Shown: in pieces, positions 1-8,604 of the stretch
How positions within the stretch are numbered: the first letter of the stretch is position 1
Layout: the number at the start of each line of letters is the position of its first letter
Assembly: GCA_964369525.1 (NCBI GenBank)
Contig: CAYJEW010000013.1
Location: forward strand, 1-48,443
From: JAAYCI01 sp964369525
Lineage (GTDB): Bacteria > Bacillota > Clostridia > Oscillospirales > Ruminococcaceae
DNA length: 48,443 nucleotides
Direction: 5' to 3'
Notes under the pieces: model-generated
The model's database searches: none
Told to the model about the DNA's origin: nothing
What the model saw: only the letters and a program-made list of their open reading frames with translations
Translations under genes and position numbers: made by a program

Positions 1-54
1 GAATGTGATACCGGGGCGGGTGTTTGGCATGGCGCATTTTTTGCAGTAGGTCAT
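1..54 (-). CDS. N-acetyl sugar amidotransferase, WbpG/PseA-type (5' end only)
   Basis: The first 18 codons of a gene that runs off the left edge. The peptide starts MTYCKKCAMPNTRPGITF. It matches the conserved N-terminus of the WbpG/PseA/PtmG amidotransferases, YCKxCxMPNTRPG, whose paired cysteines are typical. An AAAGGAG ribosome binding site lies 8 nt before the ATG (complement 54-52). In known systems this family, with HisH/HisF-like partners, converts an acetamido group on a nonulosonic acid or ManNAc3NAcA-type sugar to an acetamidino group. It lies 46 nt downstream of the flippase on the same strand, so it probably shares its transcript. The family match is clear despite the short length. 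The substrate, probably legionaminic acid, is inferred from the neighbourhood. Confidence 0.72.
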   Translation of the reverse strand, partial: MTYCKKCAMPNTRPGITF

Positions 55-100
55 AAGAAGTACTCCTTTTATATAGCGTTGGCTAGTGTGGTTTATTTTA

Positions 101-1570
101 TCATACACGGCGGCGGCTGAAAAGCTTACCTAAAATGGATAGCCCAAGGTTTATAAGCCGTATCATCTGAGGGCGGTACATAAGGCAGTATATTACAAGC
201 GCTGCGGCGCAGGCCGCAAGCTTTAGCAAAAACTGGCCTGCAAACATTGTGCCTGCCAGCGTGAGCAGCGAGGCGATTACAAGTGCGGTGGCGGTGCGGG
301 CGGGGCTGTTGATACTTTTATAAAAGCGCTGTGCCGTAAGCGTGCGGAAAAGGAACATGGCAAAGTTTGCAGCAGCCAGCGCAAGGGCGGCGCCGTGTAG
401 CCCAAATGTGGGTACGGTGAGCACCAAAAGCAAAAGGTTACAGCCAAACGAAAGGGCGATACCCATGGTGTCGAATATAGGTTTTTTGGCAATGTAGTTG
501 CCGTAGACGGTGGTTTCGCACAGTATGGTGAACACGGCGCTGAGCATCATAAGCGGGAAGATGGGCTGCACATCGGCATACATGCCGAACATCCAAAATA
601 TGATATCTTCAAACGCTACCAGCAGCGTGAAAAAGGCTAAAATTATAAAGTTTATGTAGTCGTGCACGCGGCGTATGCGGGCCTGCTCGGTTTTGTAGTG
701 AGCAAACATGTATGGCCCCCAAAAAGAGGCAAAGCCCAGCTGAACCATGGCCACAACGTTGGAGAGCATGTAGCCCATGCCGTATATGCCGGCGGCGCCC
801 TCGCCCAGCTGCGAGGTGAGGTAGGAGAGGGAGAAGGAGTAGTTAAGCGTGATAAAAATAGCTGTGGGGGCTATGGCTATGCCGTAAGGCAGGGTGGATT
901 TGTAGCCGCCTGCTGCAAACTCGGGCGGCTTTGGGGCAAGCACCTTGCGGCGCATAAAGCTGAACACCAGCGCAAACGCCCCAAGGCCAAGCAGGCTACA
1001 AAGAACCATAGCGGGCACGGGGTTGCTAAAGCCTAAAAACGCACCCAGCAGCAAAAACAGCCTATAGAAAAACTGCATTAAGATGCTTTCGATGGTGTAG
1101 ACTTTTATGTTGCCTTCCATGCGGTACAATACGTTAAAGTAGCGGGCAATCATGTAGAAAAATGCGTTTAAAAACAGCATGGGTACAACGTAGGTGCCAA
1201 CCATGGAGAAGCCCAGCGTGTCATAAATTGGCCGCATAAAAAGCGTGGTTGCAATGGTGCCGCCCACCAAAAGCAGGCCAGACGAAAAATAAAAGCAGAT
1301 GCGAAACAGCCCGTTTTTGGAAAGGCCTGCCGGAGGCTCGTTGTAAAAGCGAATTAGGGCTTGGTCCAGCCCTAATATTGCGATGGTCATTAGGGTGTTT
1401 GTCCACTGGGTGAATATGCTAACCTGGCCAAGCACCGCCGCAGGAATAAAAAAGCCTGTGATAAGCATGGTAATGGCTTGTATGCCAAGATTTGCAAATG
1501 TGGAGATGGAATATTTGAATATAGAGCCAACAAAGCCCTCGGCAGTGGTTTGGCTTTTGGTTTGCGACAC
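101..1570 (-). CDS. Wzx-type polysaccharide flippase (MOP/MATE superfamily)
   Basis: A 489-residue polytopic membrane protein with about 12-14 hydrophobic helices spread along its length. The amphipathic N-terminus, the LGLDQALIRFYNE stretch around residues 65-80 and the C-terminal run of helices ending in SRRRV are typical of oligosaccharide flippases that move undecaprenyl-linked repeat units across the membrane. The start is a GTG at complement 1570-1568 with GGAGG 7 nt upstream. Family length is usually 400-520 residues, so this is full length. It follows the minus-strand glycosyltransferase after a terminator-like hairpin and precedes the amidotransferase fragment. It is the likely exporter for the glycan made by the locus. 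The family call is firm; the cargo is inferred. Confidence 0.88.
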   Translation of the reverse strand: MSQTKSQTTAEGFVGSIFKYSISTFANLGIQAITMLITGFFIPAAVLGQVSIFTQWTNTLMTIAILGLDQALIRFYNEPPAGLSKNGLFRICFYFSSGLLLVGGTIATTLFMRPIYDTLGFSMVGTYVVPMLFLNAFFYMIARYFNVLYRMEGNIKVYTIESILMQFFYRLFLLLGAFLGFSNPVPAMVLCSLLGLGAFALVFSFMRRKVLAPKPPEFAAGGYKSTLPYGIAIAPTAIFITLNYSFSLSYLTSQLGEGAAGIYGMGYMLSNVVAMVQLGFASFWGPYMFAHYKTEQARIRRVHDYINFIILAFFTLLVAFEDIIFWMFGMYADVQPIFPLMMLSAVFTILCETTVYGNYIAKKPIFDTMGIALSFGCNLLLLVLTVPTFGLHGAALALAAANFAMFLFRTLTAQRFYKSINSPARTATALVIASLLTLAGTMFAGQFLLKLAACAAALVIYCLMYRPQMIRLINLGLSILGKLFSRRRV

Positions 1571-1638
1571 GGTGGTACCTCCGTTTTTGGCTGGAATGGT
1601 GGGACATAGACCTGATGTTAAATAGATATTTTTGGCGC

Positions 1639-1672
1639 AAAAGGCATTTGCTTGAATGTAAATGCCTTTTTT
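1639..1672 (-). terminator. Intrinsic terminator of the MBOAT-SGNH-GT operon
   Basis: GGCATTT (1643-1649) pairs with AAATGCC (1660-1666) across a 10-nt loop. On the minus strand the stem is followed by TTTT. The T-run on the other arm overlaps the stop codon of the glycosyltransferase ending at 1671. It separates that operon from the flippase and amidotransferase, although read-through is possible because the stem is short and AT-rich. Confidence 0.6.
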
Positions 1673-3005
1673 ATTTTTGATTTGGTGGTGTTTTCAAAAC
1701 AAACGGCCGTATTTTTTGGCGCATTTCTTCTATTTTGTGTTTTGGAATGTGGGCTTTTTCCACATAGCCGTATATGCGCCCCGCAAATGCGGCAAAGGAG
1801 GGGGCAATGCGCTTTAGGCGGGCGGGGTTGAAACGAAGCGCAAAAAGAATGTGTACCCCAAATAGCGCAAAGCATTTAAGCCAGTTAAAGCGTGGGGTGT
1901 AGCCCTGGCTGAACGGTAGCGAAAAAGGCTCGTTTTGGTGCACCTGCACAAGCAGGTCTGCCATATTTAGGTATGCGGGAGCCTCGGTTTGCTCAAAATA
2001 GGCGTCTATTACCTGCGGCTCTATGGGAAATGCTGCACGGCCTGCGCCTGCGGCGGCGCAAAACTCATCGTAGGTTTTGGCGCAGGCGGCGTGGCGATAT
2101 ATTACAGGGTCGAACTCGTGCGGTACCTCAAACGGCCGTAGCACACAGCAGCCTTTTTTCGCAAAATACACCTCGGCAATAGCGCTGGACATCCATATAA
2201 AAATTTCGTCAGATGCCGATATCCACTGCTTTACACTGTCTTCAAATATAACATGAAAGCCTTTGTGTTTTTCGGCAAGTTGCGAGAGCGCAGGGCTGTT
2301 CCACTCGCTTGGGTGGCGGCGGTACACCAGCTGAACGTCTGGGTTTGCGGCAAGGTAGGTATCAAACCAGCGCAGAGTTTCGGCCATGCTTTGGCGGTTA
2401 ACCTCGGCAAACTGCGTAAAGTCGGTGCCGGCCATGTCGGAAAGCTCTTTTACCTCGGCCGCATCCATAGAGGCGTAGCCAAAGCTGGAGATATAAAGCC
2501 ACAGCGGCCTTTCGGCATCGAGGCCAAAGCGGGCGCAGAGCTGCTGTTTGGTAAGGTAGTAGCCGGAAAACTCGGCTCGCAAAAAGTCCATCATAACGGC
2601 GCCTGTAACAGGGGCGTTTTGCGCCGGCACGTCGTGCTGTAGTAGGCGTTGGCGGGTGGCCTCGCCCCAGCAGGTTTGCACGCAGAGCTTTGCGTTACCG
2701 CTAAAGTTAAACCAGGGCTCGGCCTCTTGCGTATCGCTAAGCATCTGCTCCCAGTGCAGGTTTACCACGCGGTTGCAGCGGCCTATGTTGTTGTATACAT
2801 GGCTGTTTAGCCCCTCGTTGTCGTAAAGGTTGCTGGCTACGAGCACTTTTGGCTTTTTCCATGTGAAATATTTTAGCTTTTTACGGTCTAGCAGCTGGCG
2901 AATTTCGCTTGTGTAGCCACGGCGGCGCAGCTCTTCTTGTAGCAAGAGCAGGCTTTCGTATTCGCGCACGGGGTGCTCGTATAAAAACAAAAAATCAAGC
3001 GGCAT
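1671..3005 (-). CDS. GT-B-like surface carbohydrate biosynthesis protein, candidate NulO or capsule glycosyltransferase
   Basis: A soluble 444-residue protein. Its C-terminal half carries YRRHPSEW and, further on, SASDEIFIWMSSAIAE. The HP-E and S-S signatures resemble GT-B enzymes of the KpsS, polysialyltransferase and CDP-glycerol glycerophosphotransferase groups and proteins named surface carbohydrate biosynthesis protein. The N-terminus (LFLYEHPVREYES) looks like the start of the first Rossmann-like domain. The ATG at complement 3005 has GGAGG 6 nt upstream and overlaps the end of the SGNH-like gene by 11 nt, which suggests translational coupling. A role in transferring the NulO or another activated sugar at the inner membrane face is inferred from context, because CMP-NulO is made by the divergent operon. 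Donor and acceptor cannot be read from sequence. Confidence 0.55.
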   Translation of the reverse strand: MPLDFLFLYEHPVREYESLLLLQEELRRRGYTSEIRQLLDRKKLKYFTWKKPKVLVASNLYDNEGLNSHVYNNIGRCNRVVNLHWEQMLSDTQEAEPWFNFSGNAKLCVQTCWGEATRQRLLQHDVPAQNAPVTGAVMMDFLRAEFSGYYLTKQQLCARFGLDAERPLWLYISSFGYASMDAAEVKELSDMAGTDFTQFAEVNRQSMAETLRWFDTYLAANPDVQLVYRRHPSEWNSPALSQLAEKHKGFHVIFEDSVKQWISASDEIFIWMSSAIAEVYFAKKGCCVLRPFEVPHEFDPVIYRHAACAKTYDEFCAAAGAGRAAFPIEPQVIDAYFEQTEAPAYLNMADLLVQVHQNEPFSLPFSQGYTPRFNWLKCFALFGVHILFALRFNPARLKRIAPSFAAFAGRIYGYVEKAHIPKHKIEEMRQKIRPFVLKTPPNQK

Positions 3006-3951
3006 ATTCGGCCTCCTGTATGGCAGAAAACAGCTCGGCCGTCCACTGCGGCAGGCCGTACACCGTGTCTAGGTGGAAACCGTCGAAAAACTGGTTTGGC
3101 TGTAAAAGTTCGCGGTTGCTGAACTCGTAGTCCAGCACAAGCGCATCGGTTGCGTGTAGCTGCTGCAGAACGTCTTGCATGGGCTGGTATATGCCATAAC
3201 TTTCTACAATATGTAGCATAACCTCATCGCTTGCAGGCGGCAGCACCACCACAAAGCTAATGCCGTTTTGCTCGCAGGCTTCTATGGTTTGCAAAAGGCG
3301 CTGGAGCAGTTCTTCGTTTAGCTGCCAAGCGCTGCTGCGGCCGGTAAGGTTTTCAAGGTGGGTGGCCATACCCTCGCGCATTTCGTGCTCTTGGCCGTTT
3401 GTGGGGTTTGTGTAGGTGGTGTATGTATAATCATCGGGGTGCATGGTTTCGCCTGCGTCGCCCACCGAGCGGTTTGGGGAGAGGTGATCGTAAATATTGG
3501 TTAGCATGTTTATGTTGTAGCCAAGGTTGGTAAGGTAGATAAACGGGTTTTGCAGAGCGCGAATAACCATGCGGTCGTGCGAGTAGCCCTCGTTTAGCGT
3601 GTAGAAAGACGCCATAAAAACCACCTGCTCAATATCTGGGTTTTGAGCCAGTGCGTAGTCTAAAATATCCAGCTGTTCTTTTAGCGAGGCGCCGCCGTAG
3701 GAGAGGTTTGCGTAGCTGCTTGCGGTTTCGGCCTCTATTATGGCGGCATCAAACTTAGCCATGCGGCTATCGCCCAAGATTATGCGGTTTTGCGGGGACT
3801 GCTCATAGGCACGCAGTGTGGCCATGATGTCGGTGCCTGTGGCGCTGTCTTTCAGGCCAAAGTAGTTGTTTGGCTCAAATATTATAAACACTGTGTAGTA
3901 GGCTACTATTAAAAGCAGTAAAAGGGCGATGTTGCGCATAAGTTTTTTCAT
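2995..3951 (-). CDS. Membrane-anchored SGNH-like protein, partner of the MBOAT acyltransferase
   Basis: 318 residues with one N-terminal membrane anchor (about residues 7-26) and an extracytoplasmic domain. A GDSR motif (ILGDSRMAKF) near residue 60 gives the nucleophile Ser of SGNH/GDSL enzymes, and FFDGFHLD near residue 290 gives the DxxH catalytic dyad. This resembles DltD, AlgJ/AlgX and PatB, which complete acyl transfer from a membrane MBOAT protein to an extracellular acceptor. The MBOAT gene lies immediately upstream (stop 2 nt before this ATG), which strongly supports a two-component O-acylation system. The start has GGAGG 9 nt upstream. The acceptor, probably the glycan of this locus, is inferred. 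Confidence 0.75.
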   Translation of the reverse strand: MKKLMRNIALLLLLIVAYYTVFIIFEPNNYFGLKDSATGTDIMATLRAYEQSPQNRIILGDSRMAKFDAAIIEAETASSYANLSYGGASLKEQLDILDYALAQNPDIEQVVFMASFYTLNEGYSHDRMVIRALQNPFIYLTNLGYNINMLTNIYDHLSPNRSVGDAGETMHPDDYTYTTYTNPTNGQEHEMREGMATHLENLTGRSSAWQLNEELLQRLLQTIEACEQNGISFVVVLPPASDEVMLHIVESYGIYQPMQDVLQQLHATDALVLDYEFSNRELLQPNQFFDGFHLDTVYGLPQWTAELFSAIQEAEYAA

Positions 3952-3953
3952 AC

Positions 3954-5561
3954 TTAAAAGCCTCCGTATAAGAAGCTGGCGCCGCCAAAGCCGCCGCTAA
4001 CAGCAAGAAAACCCGCAAAGCAACACGCCACTATGAAGTAGTAGCACGCCCAGCGCGCAGGCGAACGCAGCCGCGCAAGCCTGCCCTCAAGCGGTGCGCC
4101 GCTAAGGTGCTTAAACTGCACATAGTCGGCAAAAATAGCAACTGCTAAGCAAAGCAGCATAAAGGCTACAAACGCTGCGGCAATGCGCGCGTCGTTGTAA
4201 AAGCCGTTTAGTATGGCGGTGAAAAAGCTGTCAAGTGCAGATGGGCCTTGCGAGGGCACAAACTGGCGAACCAGCGCGCCTGCCGCCTGCGATATAGAGC
4301 CGCCTGACATGCCAACCTTAAAGAACACAAGGCTCTCTGTCCAAAGAACAAGCAAAACGGCGGTTTTGCCGGCACGTTTATACCACGGTAGTTTCTTTTT
4401 GGGCTTACCGAGCGTGCGGTGCAGTAGCTCTTCGCCAATGCGGAAGGCCGCCTGCAAAGCGCCCCATATAAGAAAGCACATGGTGTCGCCATGCCAAAGG
4501 CCCGAGAGCAAAAACGTGATGGCCAGCGAGCTTAGCACAGGCGGTTTTTGAAGAAATTTGCCTACTAGGGGGAGTTTTTCGGGCCAGCGGCTCCACACAA
4601 GCGGGGTGAAAATATAGTCTTGTAGCCAAGACGATAGGCTGATGTGCCAGCGCTGCCAAAAGCCCGAGAAGTTTGTGGAGAAATACGGGGTGTTGAAGTT
4701 TTGCGGAAGTTTTATGCCCAAAAGACGGGCCGAGGCCACGGCGATGTCGGAGTAGCCTGAAAAGTCGAAATAAAGCTGTAGCGCAAACGCTATGGCCGCA
4801 AGGCTTAAAACAGCGCCGCTGTGCTCGTTTAGGTTGCCGTAGATTTGGTTTGTAAACACGGCCAGCGTGTCGGCCACTGCAAGTTTTTTGAAAAAGCCTA
4901 TGCCGGCCATGCGTAGTGCGGCGGCGGCGTTTTGTGGGCAAAAGCTGCGGGAGGTGTCTTTAAGCTGGGGCAAAAGGCTGTTTGCTCGAGAGATGGGGCC
5001 CATAGATACCGAGGGGAAAAAGCCTAAAAACAGTGCGTAGTTTAAGAGGTTTTTTTCAGCAGGGGTGTCGCCGCGGTAGGTATCTATAAGGTAGCCTATG
5101 CAGGTGAAGGTGTGGAAGCTGATGCCAAGCGCACCCACGGTGGAGAAGTAGGAGGTGGTGTACGAGATGCCCGCACTGCTAAAGAAAGGCGATAAAATCG
5201 AGGCGAAAGCGCCGTTATATTTAAAAAAGCACAGCCACAAAACAAGCGCAAAAACAGCGGCTATACACCGCTTTTTAGCAGATGTGCTACCGGCGGCCGC
5301 CCTTGAAACCCATAGCCCGCCGGCAAAGGACAGCAAAGTGCCGAAAAGCAACACCACAAGGTACTGCGGCGCGGCAAAAAAGTAAAACCAGTAGCTACAT
5401 AAAAGTAAGTATGCCTTGCGTAGTGCGCCGGGCAGCAAAAAATAGCCCCCAACAGCCAGAGGCAAAAACATTAAATAATGCACCGATGTGAAAGACATAG
5501 GCCACAAACCGGTGATGAATTGTAGCCCCTCGCCAAGGGGGCCCAGAAGATGAAATGGCAT
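3954..5561 (-). CDS. MBOAT-family O-acyltransferase (AlgI/DltB-like)
   Basis: 535 residues with about 11-13 membrane segments. Two family hallmarks are intact: FWQRWHISLSSWLQDYIF and GLWHGDTMCFLIWG, the second carrying the active-site His. AlgI/PatA/DltB relatives pass an acyl group, usually acetyl, across the membrane to an SGNH-type partner that O-acylates an extracellular polymer. The partner follows directly. The start at complement 5561 is supported by AAGGAG 5 nt upstream. It adds 21 residues before the usual family start (MSFTSVHYL), and no ribosome binding site precedes that internal Met. It is the first gene of the leftward operon, behind a TTTACA/TATAAT promoter. The acyl donor and acceptor are unknown. 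Confidence 0.9.
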   Translation of the reverse strand: MPFHLLGPLGEGLQFITGLWPMSFTSVHYLMFLPLAVGGYFLLPGALRKAYLLLCSYWFYFFAAPQYLVVLLFGTLLSFAGGLWVSRAAAGSTSAKKRCIAAVFALVLWLCFFKYNGAFASILSPFFSSAGISYTTSYFSTVGALGISFHTFTCIGYLIDTYRGDTPAEKNLLNYALFLGFFPSVSMGPISRANSLLPQLKDTSRSFCPQNAAAALRMAGIGFFKKLAVADTLAVFTNQIYGNLNEHSGAVLSLAAIAFALQLYFDFSGYSDIAVASARLLGIKLPQNFNTPYFSTNFSGFWQRWHISLSSWLQDYIFTPLVWSRWPEKLPLVGKFLQKPPVLSSLAITFLLSGLWHGDTMCFLIWGALQAAFRIGEELLHRTLGKPKKKLPWYKRAGKTAVLLVLWTESLVFFKVGMSGGSISQAAGALVRQFVPSQGPSALDSFFTAILNGFYNDARIAAAFVAFMLLCLAVAIFADYVQFKHLSGAPLEGRLARLRSPARWACYYFIVACCFAGFLAVSGGFGGASFLYGGF

Positions 5562-5592
5562 AGATGCTCCTTTTTAGGTCAACAAAAACCAA

Positions 5593-5634
5593 GCCGCATA
5601 ATACTGCGGCCTGCATACATTATATCTATGCAGG
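5593..5634. repeat. Two abutting inverted repeats at the leftward promoter
   Basis: Repeat 1 is GCCGCA-N6-TGCGGC (5593-5610). Repeat 2 is CCTGCATA-N9-TATGCAGG (5610-5634). The -10 box of the leftward promoter lies in the loop of repeat 2. Repeat 1 would fall at the very 5' end of the mRNA. Repeat 2 fits an operator; repeat 1 fits a stabilising 5' hairpin. Both readings are inference. Confidence 0.55.
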
Positions 5635-5647
5635 CGGAGAATGTAAA
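5619..5647 (-). promoter_or_regulatory. Sigma-A promoter for the MBOAT-SGNH-GT operon
   Basis: On the minus strand TTTACA (5647-5642), a 17-nt spacer and TATAAT (5624-5619) predict a start near 5612, about 50 nt before the MBOAT gene. The spacing is ideal and the -10 is perfect. Confidence 0.65.
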
Positions 5648-5717
5648 GCTATCGGGGGTGTAGGGAGGGGTGCGGTGGCGAAAAGCAGGCGCAAAAATGC
5701 GTAGGCTGGGCGGCTTG

Positions 5718-5746
5718 TTGAAAAAATGGGGTGTTTATTGTATACT
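5718..5746 (+). promoter_or_regulatory. Sigma-A promoter for the legB operon
   Basis: TTGAAA (5718-5723), a 17-nt spacer and TATACT (5741-5746) predict a start near 5753, about 50 nt before legB. It is divergent from the leftward promoter about 75 bp away, so both arms could share control through this region. Confidence 0.65.
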
Positions 5747-5804
5747 AACTTAGATATGGCATAGCTATTAAAGTTAAGCTAAGGGCTAGAATGGAGACGT
5801 GCTG

Positions 5805-6788
5805 ATGGCAAAAAAAGTATTAATAACAGGCGCCGATGGGTTTATAGGTAGCCATTTAACCGAGCGGCTGGTGCGCGAGGGCTTTCAGGTGAAGGCGCTG
5901 TGCTGTTACAATTCGTTTGGCAAATGGGGCTGGCTGGACGAGGCGCCGAGCGAGATAAAGAATGAAATTGAGGTTGTGCTTGGCGATGTGCGCGACCCGC
6001 ACGGCATGCAGGTAGCCATGGCAGGCGCGCAGGTGGTGTATCACCTAGCAGCGCTTATTGCCATACCGTTTAGCTACCACAGCCCCGACAGCTATGTGGA
6101 TACTAATATCAAAGGCACGCTAAATGTGCTTAATGCTGCGCGCGATTTAGGTACAGAGCGGCTTTTGGTAACAAGTACCAGCGAGGTGTACGGTACAGCG
6201 CAGTATGTGCCCATTGACGAAAAACACCCTTACCAAGGCCAAAGCCCGTACTCGGCCACCAAAATAGGCGCCGACCGCTTGGCCGAAAGTTTTTATCGTA
6301 GCTTTGAGCTGCCGGTGTCTATTGTGCGCCCGTTTAACACATACGGCCCGCGCCAGAGCGCCAGAGCGGTTATACCCACAATTATCACCCAGCTGCTGAG
6401 CGGCATGCAGGAGATTAAGCTTGGTAGCCTAAGCCCCACAAGAGATTTTAACTATGTGCAAGACATTGCGGCAGGCTTTATGGCTATTGCCGAGTGCAAC
6501 GCGACAATTGGCGAAGAGATTAACATTGCCACAGGGCAAGAGATTTCTATAGGCGAGCTTGCAAACGAGCTGGTGCGCCAGATTGCGCCGCAGGCAAAAG
6601 TAGTGTGCGACAACGAGCGCCTGCGCCCCGAAAAAAGCGAAGTGGAGCGCCTTTTGGGCGATGCCACCAAGCTAAAAGCTCTTACAGGCTGGGCGCCGCA
6701 GTACACGTTTGAGCAGGGGCTTGCAGAAACTATAGAGTGGCTAAGAAACAACCTAGGCGAATATAAGGCAGACCGCTACAACGTGTAA
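5805..6788 (+). CDS. legB: LegB-type NAD-dependent 4,6-dehydratase
   Basis: A 327-residue extended-SDR enzyme. The nucleotide-binding loop GADGFIG sits at about residues 10-16, TSTSEVYG carries the catalytic Thr region, and YSATK supplies the Tyr and Lys. The YNSFGKWGWLDE stretch near residue 40 resembles the NSFxxWGWLD signature of LegB, which makes the 4-keto-6-deoxy sugar nucleotide in legionaminic acid synthesis. With PtmE nearby the substrate is probably GDP-GlcNAc rather than UDP-GlcNAc; this is inference from the Campylobacter pathway. The ATG at 5805 was chosen over the GTG at 5799 because GGAGA lies 7 nt upstream of it. It is the first gene of the rightward operon. Confidence 0.9.
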   Translation: MAKKVLITGADGFIGSHLTERLVREGFQVKALCCYNSFGKWGWLDEAPSEIKNEIEVVLGDVRDPHGMQVAMAGAQVVYHLAALIAIPFSYHSPDSYVDTNIKGTLNVLNAARDLGTERLLVTSTSEVYGTAQYVPIDEKHPYQGQSPYSATKIGADRLAESFYRSFELPVSIVRPFNTYGPRQSARAVIPTIITQLLSGMQEIKLGSLSPTRDFNYVQDIAAGFMAIAECNATIGEEINIATGQEISIGELANELVRQIAPQAKVVCDNERLRPEKSEVERLLGDATKLKALTGWAPQYTFEQGLAETIEWLRNNLGEYKADRYNV

Positions 6789-6826
6789 ACACACCCAGTG
6801 GGCGGCCGCCTGCCACAAAGGTGGAT

Positions 6827-8494
6827 ATGGGCAAAGCAAACAGAGAAAAACAAAGCCTGTTATTACAGCGGGTAGCAGCACTACCGGGGTATGCCCGGTG
6901 GCTTATTGGCTATGCGTTTGTTTTGTGCGCCGCTGTGATGCTGGTGTATTACTGGCGGGTGGTGTTTACGCTTGGCGCCCTGCCCGCACTGCCTGCTACC
7001 CTTGCGGTGGCGGGCGTGTTTTCGGTACTATATCTGGCGCTATACCTGATAAGCCGCTTTCTGCGGGGCAAAATTTGCCTGCAGGCGGCGGCTGTTGTGT
7101 TTGTATTGGGGGTGCTGTTCTGCTTTGCAACAGCGCCGCTACAAGTGCCGGACGAGAGCGGCCACTACCTAAGGGCGGCCTCGATATCTATGGGGCGCTT
7201 TACCTACGACTATGGCGAGCAGTATCCGCAGGATATAAGCTTGTTTGTGCAGGAGTTTTCGGGTTTTGCGAATCATGAGGTGCAGTACCAAAACGGCACG
7301 CTAACCCCACAGCGCATAACCGATTACACACAGGCGGTTAGCAGTGGAGATAGTGCCGAAGTGCAGGCGGAATCGCCAATAATATTTATGTTGCTTCCGT
7401 ATTTGTTGCAGGGTGCGTTTATGGCGTTGGTGAGGCTTTTTGGCTTTGGGGCGCTTGGCATGCTGTATGCGGGGCGGCTGGCAAACCTGCTAATATACAC
7501 CGCAATTTGCTATTTTGCTTTTGCTAACTGCCAGCGCTACCGCGGGGTAATGATAGCGTTTGCGTTGCTGCCGCTATCGCTTTTTATGGCGGCAAGCTGT
7601 AGCTACGACAGCATTGTGCTAGCGGTTAGCTATTATTTAATCAGCTTTTTTTGCAAAGATGGGGTTACAAAACGTGATGTGGTGTGGTTTATGGTAGCGC
7701 TGGTGGTTGGGTGTTACATTAAAATAAACACTATTTTGCTGCTACCCATACTGCTGATGATACCTAAAAGCCGCTGGAAAACAAAGCTTAACCCGTGGCT
7801 GTGTGCGGCGGCGTGTGCGGCGGCGGCCATGCTGTTTTGGTTTGTTATGGGCAACTACATAGACGGAGGCGTGCTAAAGATGGGCTGGCCGCAGGTGTTG
7901 CCGCGCGGCAGTGGAGATGCGGCAGACCCCATGGGACAGCTAATGTTTGTGCTGGCTAACCCGCTAAGGTTTATATCAACTGCACTGCTTAGCGTGTATG
8001 AGGGGAATGGATTTTTGTTCGACCTTGGCCGCCTTGGCAGCATGGACCTTGTACTACCGCTTGCAAGCGGGCTGTCGGTGGTAAGCCTTTGTGCGGCATC
8101 GGCGCTGGGTATTCAGCAAAAAGAAGACACAAAAACAGGCACGGCTGTGGCGCTGGGGCTGGCGGCGCTTTTGTATGGCGTAGCGGTGCTTGGGGCGATG
8201 TATGTGTTTGACACAGACATTTTCTCTATACGCATAACAGGCCAGCAACCAAGGTACTTTTTGCCGGCGTTTTTACTACTGTTTATGCTGGGCAGTGTAC
8301 TGCTGGGCAGGGCTGTGCGCCCGAAGCTTCGAGAAAACGGCACACAGCTGCGTACCCAAGAGCTTACAATGTGGATTGCAGTTGCGGTAGCGCTTGTGTC
8401 GGCTGTGATGCTGTTCCAAAACTATTTTGTGGGGCAGTGGTATGTGAGCGGCGAGGGCGTGTGGACGCTGATAAATCTATTTGGTAGGCCGTAG
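6827..8494 (+). CDS. DUF2142-like polytopic membrane protein, probable GT-C glycosyltransferase
   Basis: 555 residues with about 11-13 membrane helices. After two to three N-terminal helices comes VPDESGHYLRA, with Asp109-Glu110 in the first extracytoplasmic loop. This acidic pair is the hallmark of GT-C enzymes that use lipid-phosphate sugar donors, and the motif resembles DUF2142 proteins (VPDEPxHxxRA). A QPRYFLPAF motif near the C-terminus is also DUF2142-like. The start is ATG 6827 with AAAGG upstream; a GTG at 6821 is the alternative. It lies 38 nt after legB. The catalytic role is inferred from fold and motif, and the sugar is unknown. Its acidic pair falls at the same position as in the three following large membrane proteins. 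Confidence 0.7.
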   Translation: MGKANREKQSLLLQRVAALPGYARWLIGYAFVLCAAVMLVYYWRVVFTLGALPALPATLAVAGVFSVLYLALYLISRFLRGKICLQAAAVVFVLGVLFCFATAPLQVPDESGHYLRAASISMGRFTYDYGEQYPQDISLFVQEFSGFANHEVQYQNGTLTPQRITDYTQAVSSGDSAEVQAESPIIFMLLPYLLQGAFMALVRLFGFGALGMLYAGRLANLLIYTAICYFAFANCQRYRGVMIAFALLPLSLFMAASCSYDSIVLAVSYYLISFFCKDGVTKRDVVWFMVALVVGCYIKINTILLLPILLMIPKSRWKTKLNPWLCAAACAAAAMLFWFVMGNYIDGGVLKMGWPQVLPRGSGDAADPMGQLMFVLANPLRFISTALLSVYEGNGFLFDLGRLGSMDLVLPLASGLSVVSLCAASALGIQQKEDTKTGTAVALGLAALLYGVAVLGAMYVFDTDIFSIRITGQQPRYFLPAFLLLFMLGSVLLGRAVRPKLRENGTQLRTQELTMWIAVAVALVSAVMLFQNYFVGQWYVSGEGVWTLINLFGRP

Positions 8495-8590
8495 TGCGTA
8501 AAACATATATTTAAACCTGTTTGCAGCTCTTGCATAGATGAGTTGTAAATGGCAAAATATGCCACCGAAGTTTAGAGCATATTTGTTTTG

Positions 8591-8604
8591 CTAACCTTGG
8601 TTAG
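8591..8604. repeat. Palindrome CTAACC-TT-GGTTAG in the gap before cassette 1
   Basis: A 6-bp-arm inverted repeat lies in a 193-nt AT-rich gap between the DUF2142-like gene and the first GT-C-like gene. It is not followed by a clean T-run, so an operator site or weak mRNA structure is more likely than a terminator. I saw no convincing -35/-10 pair next to it. Confidence 0.35.
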
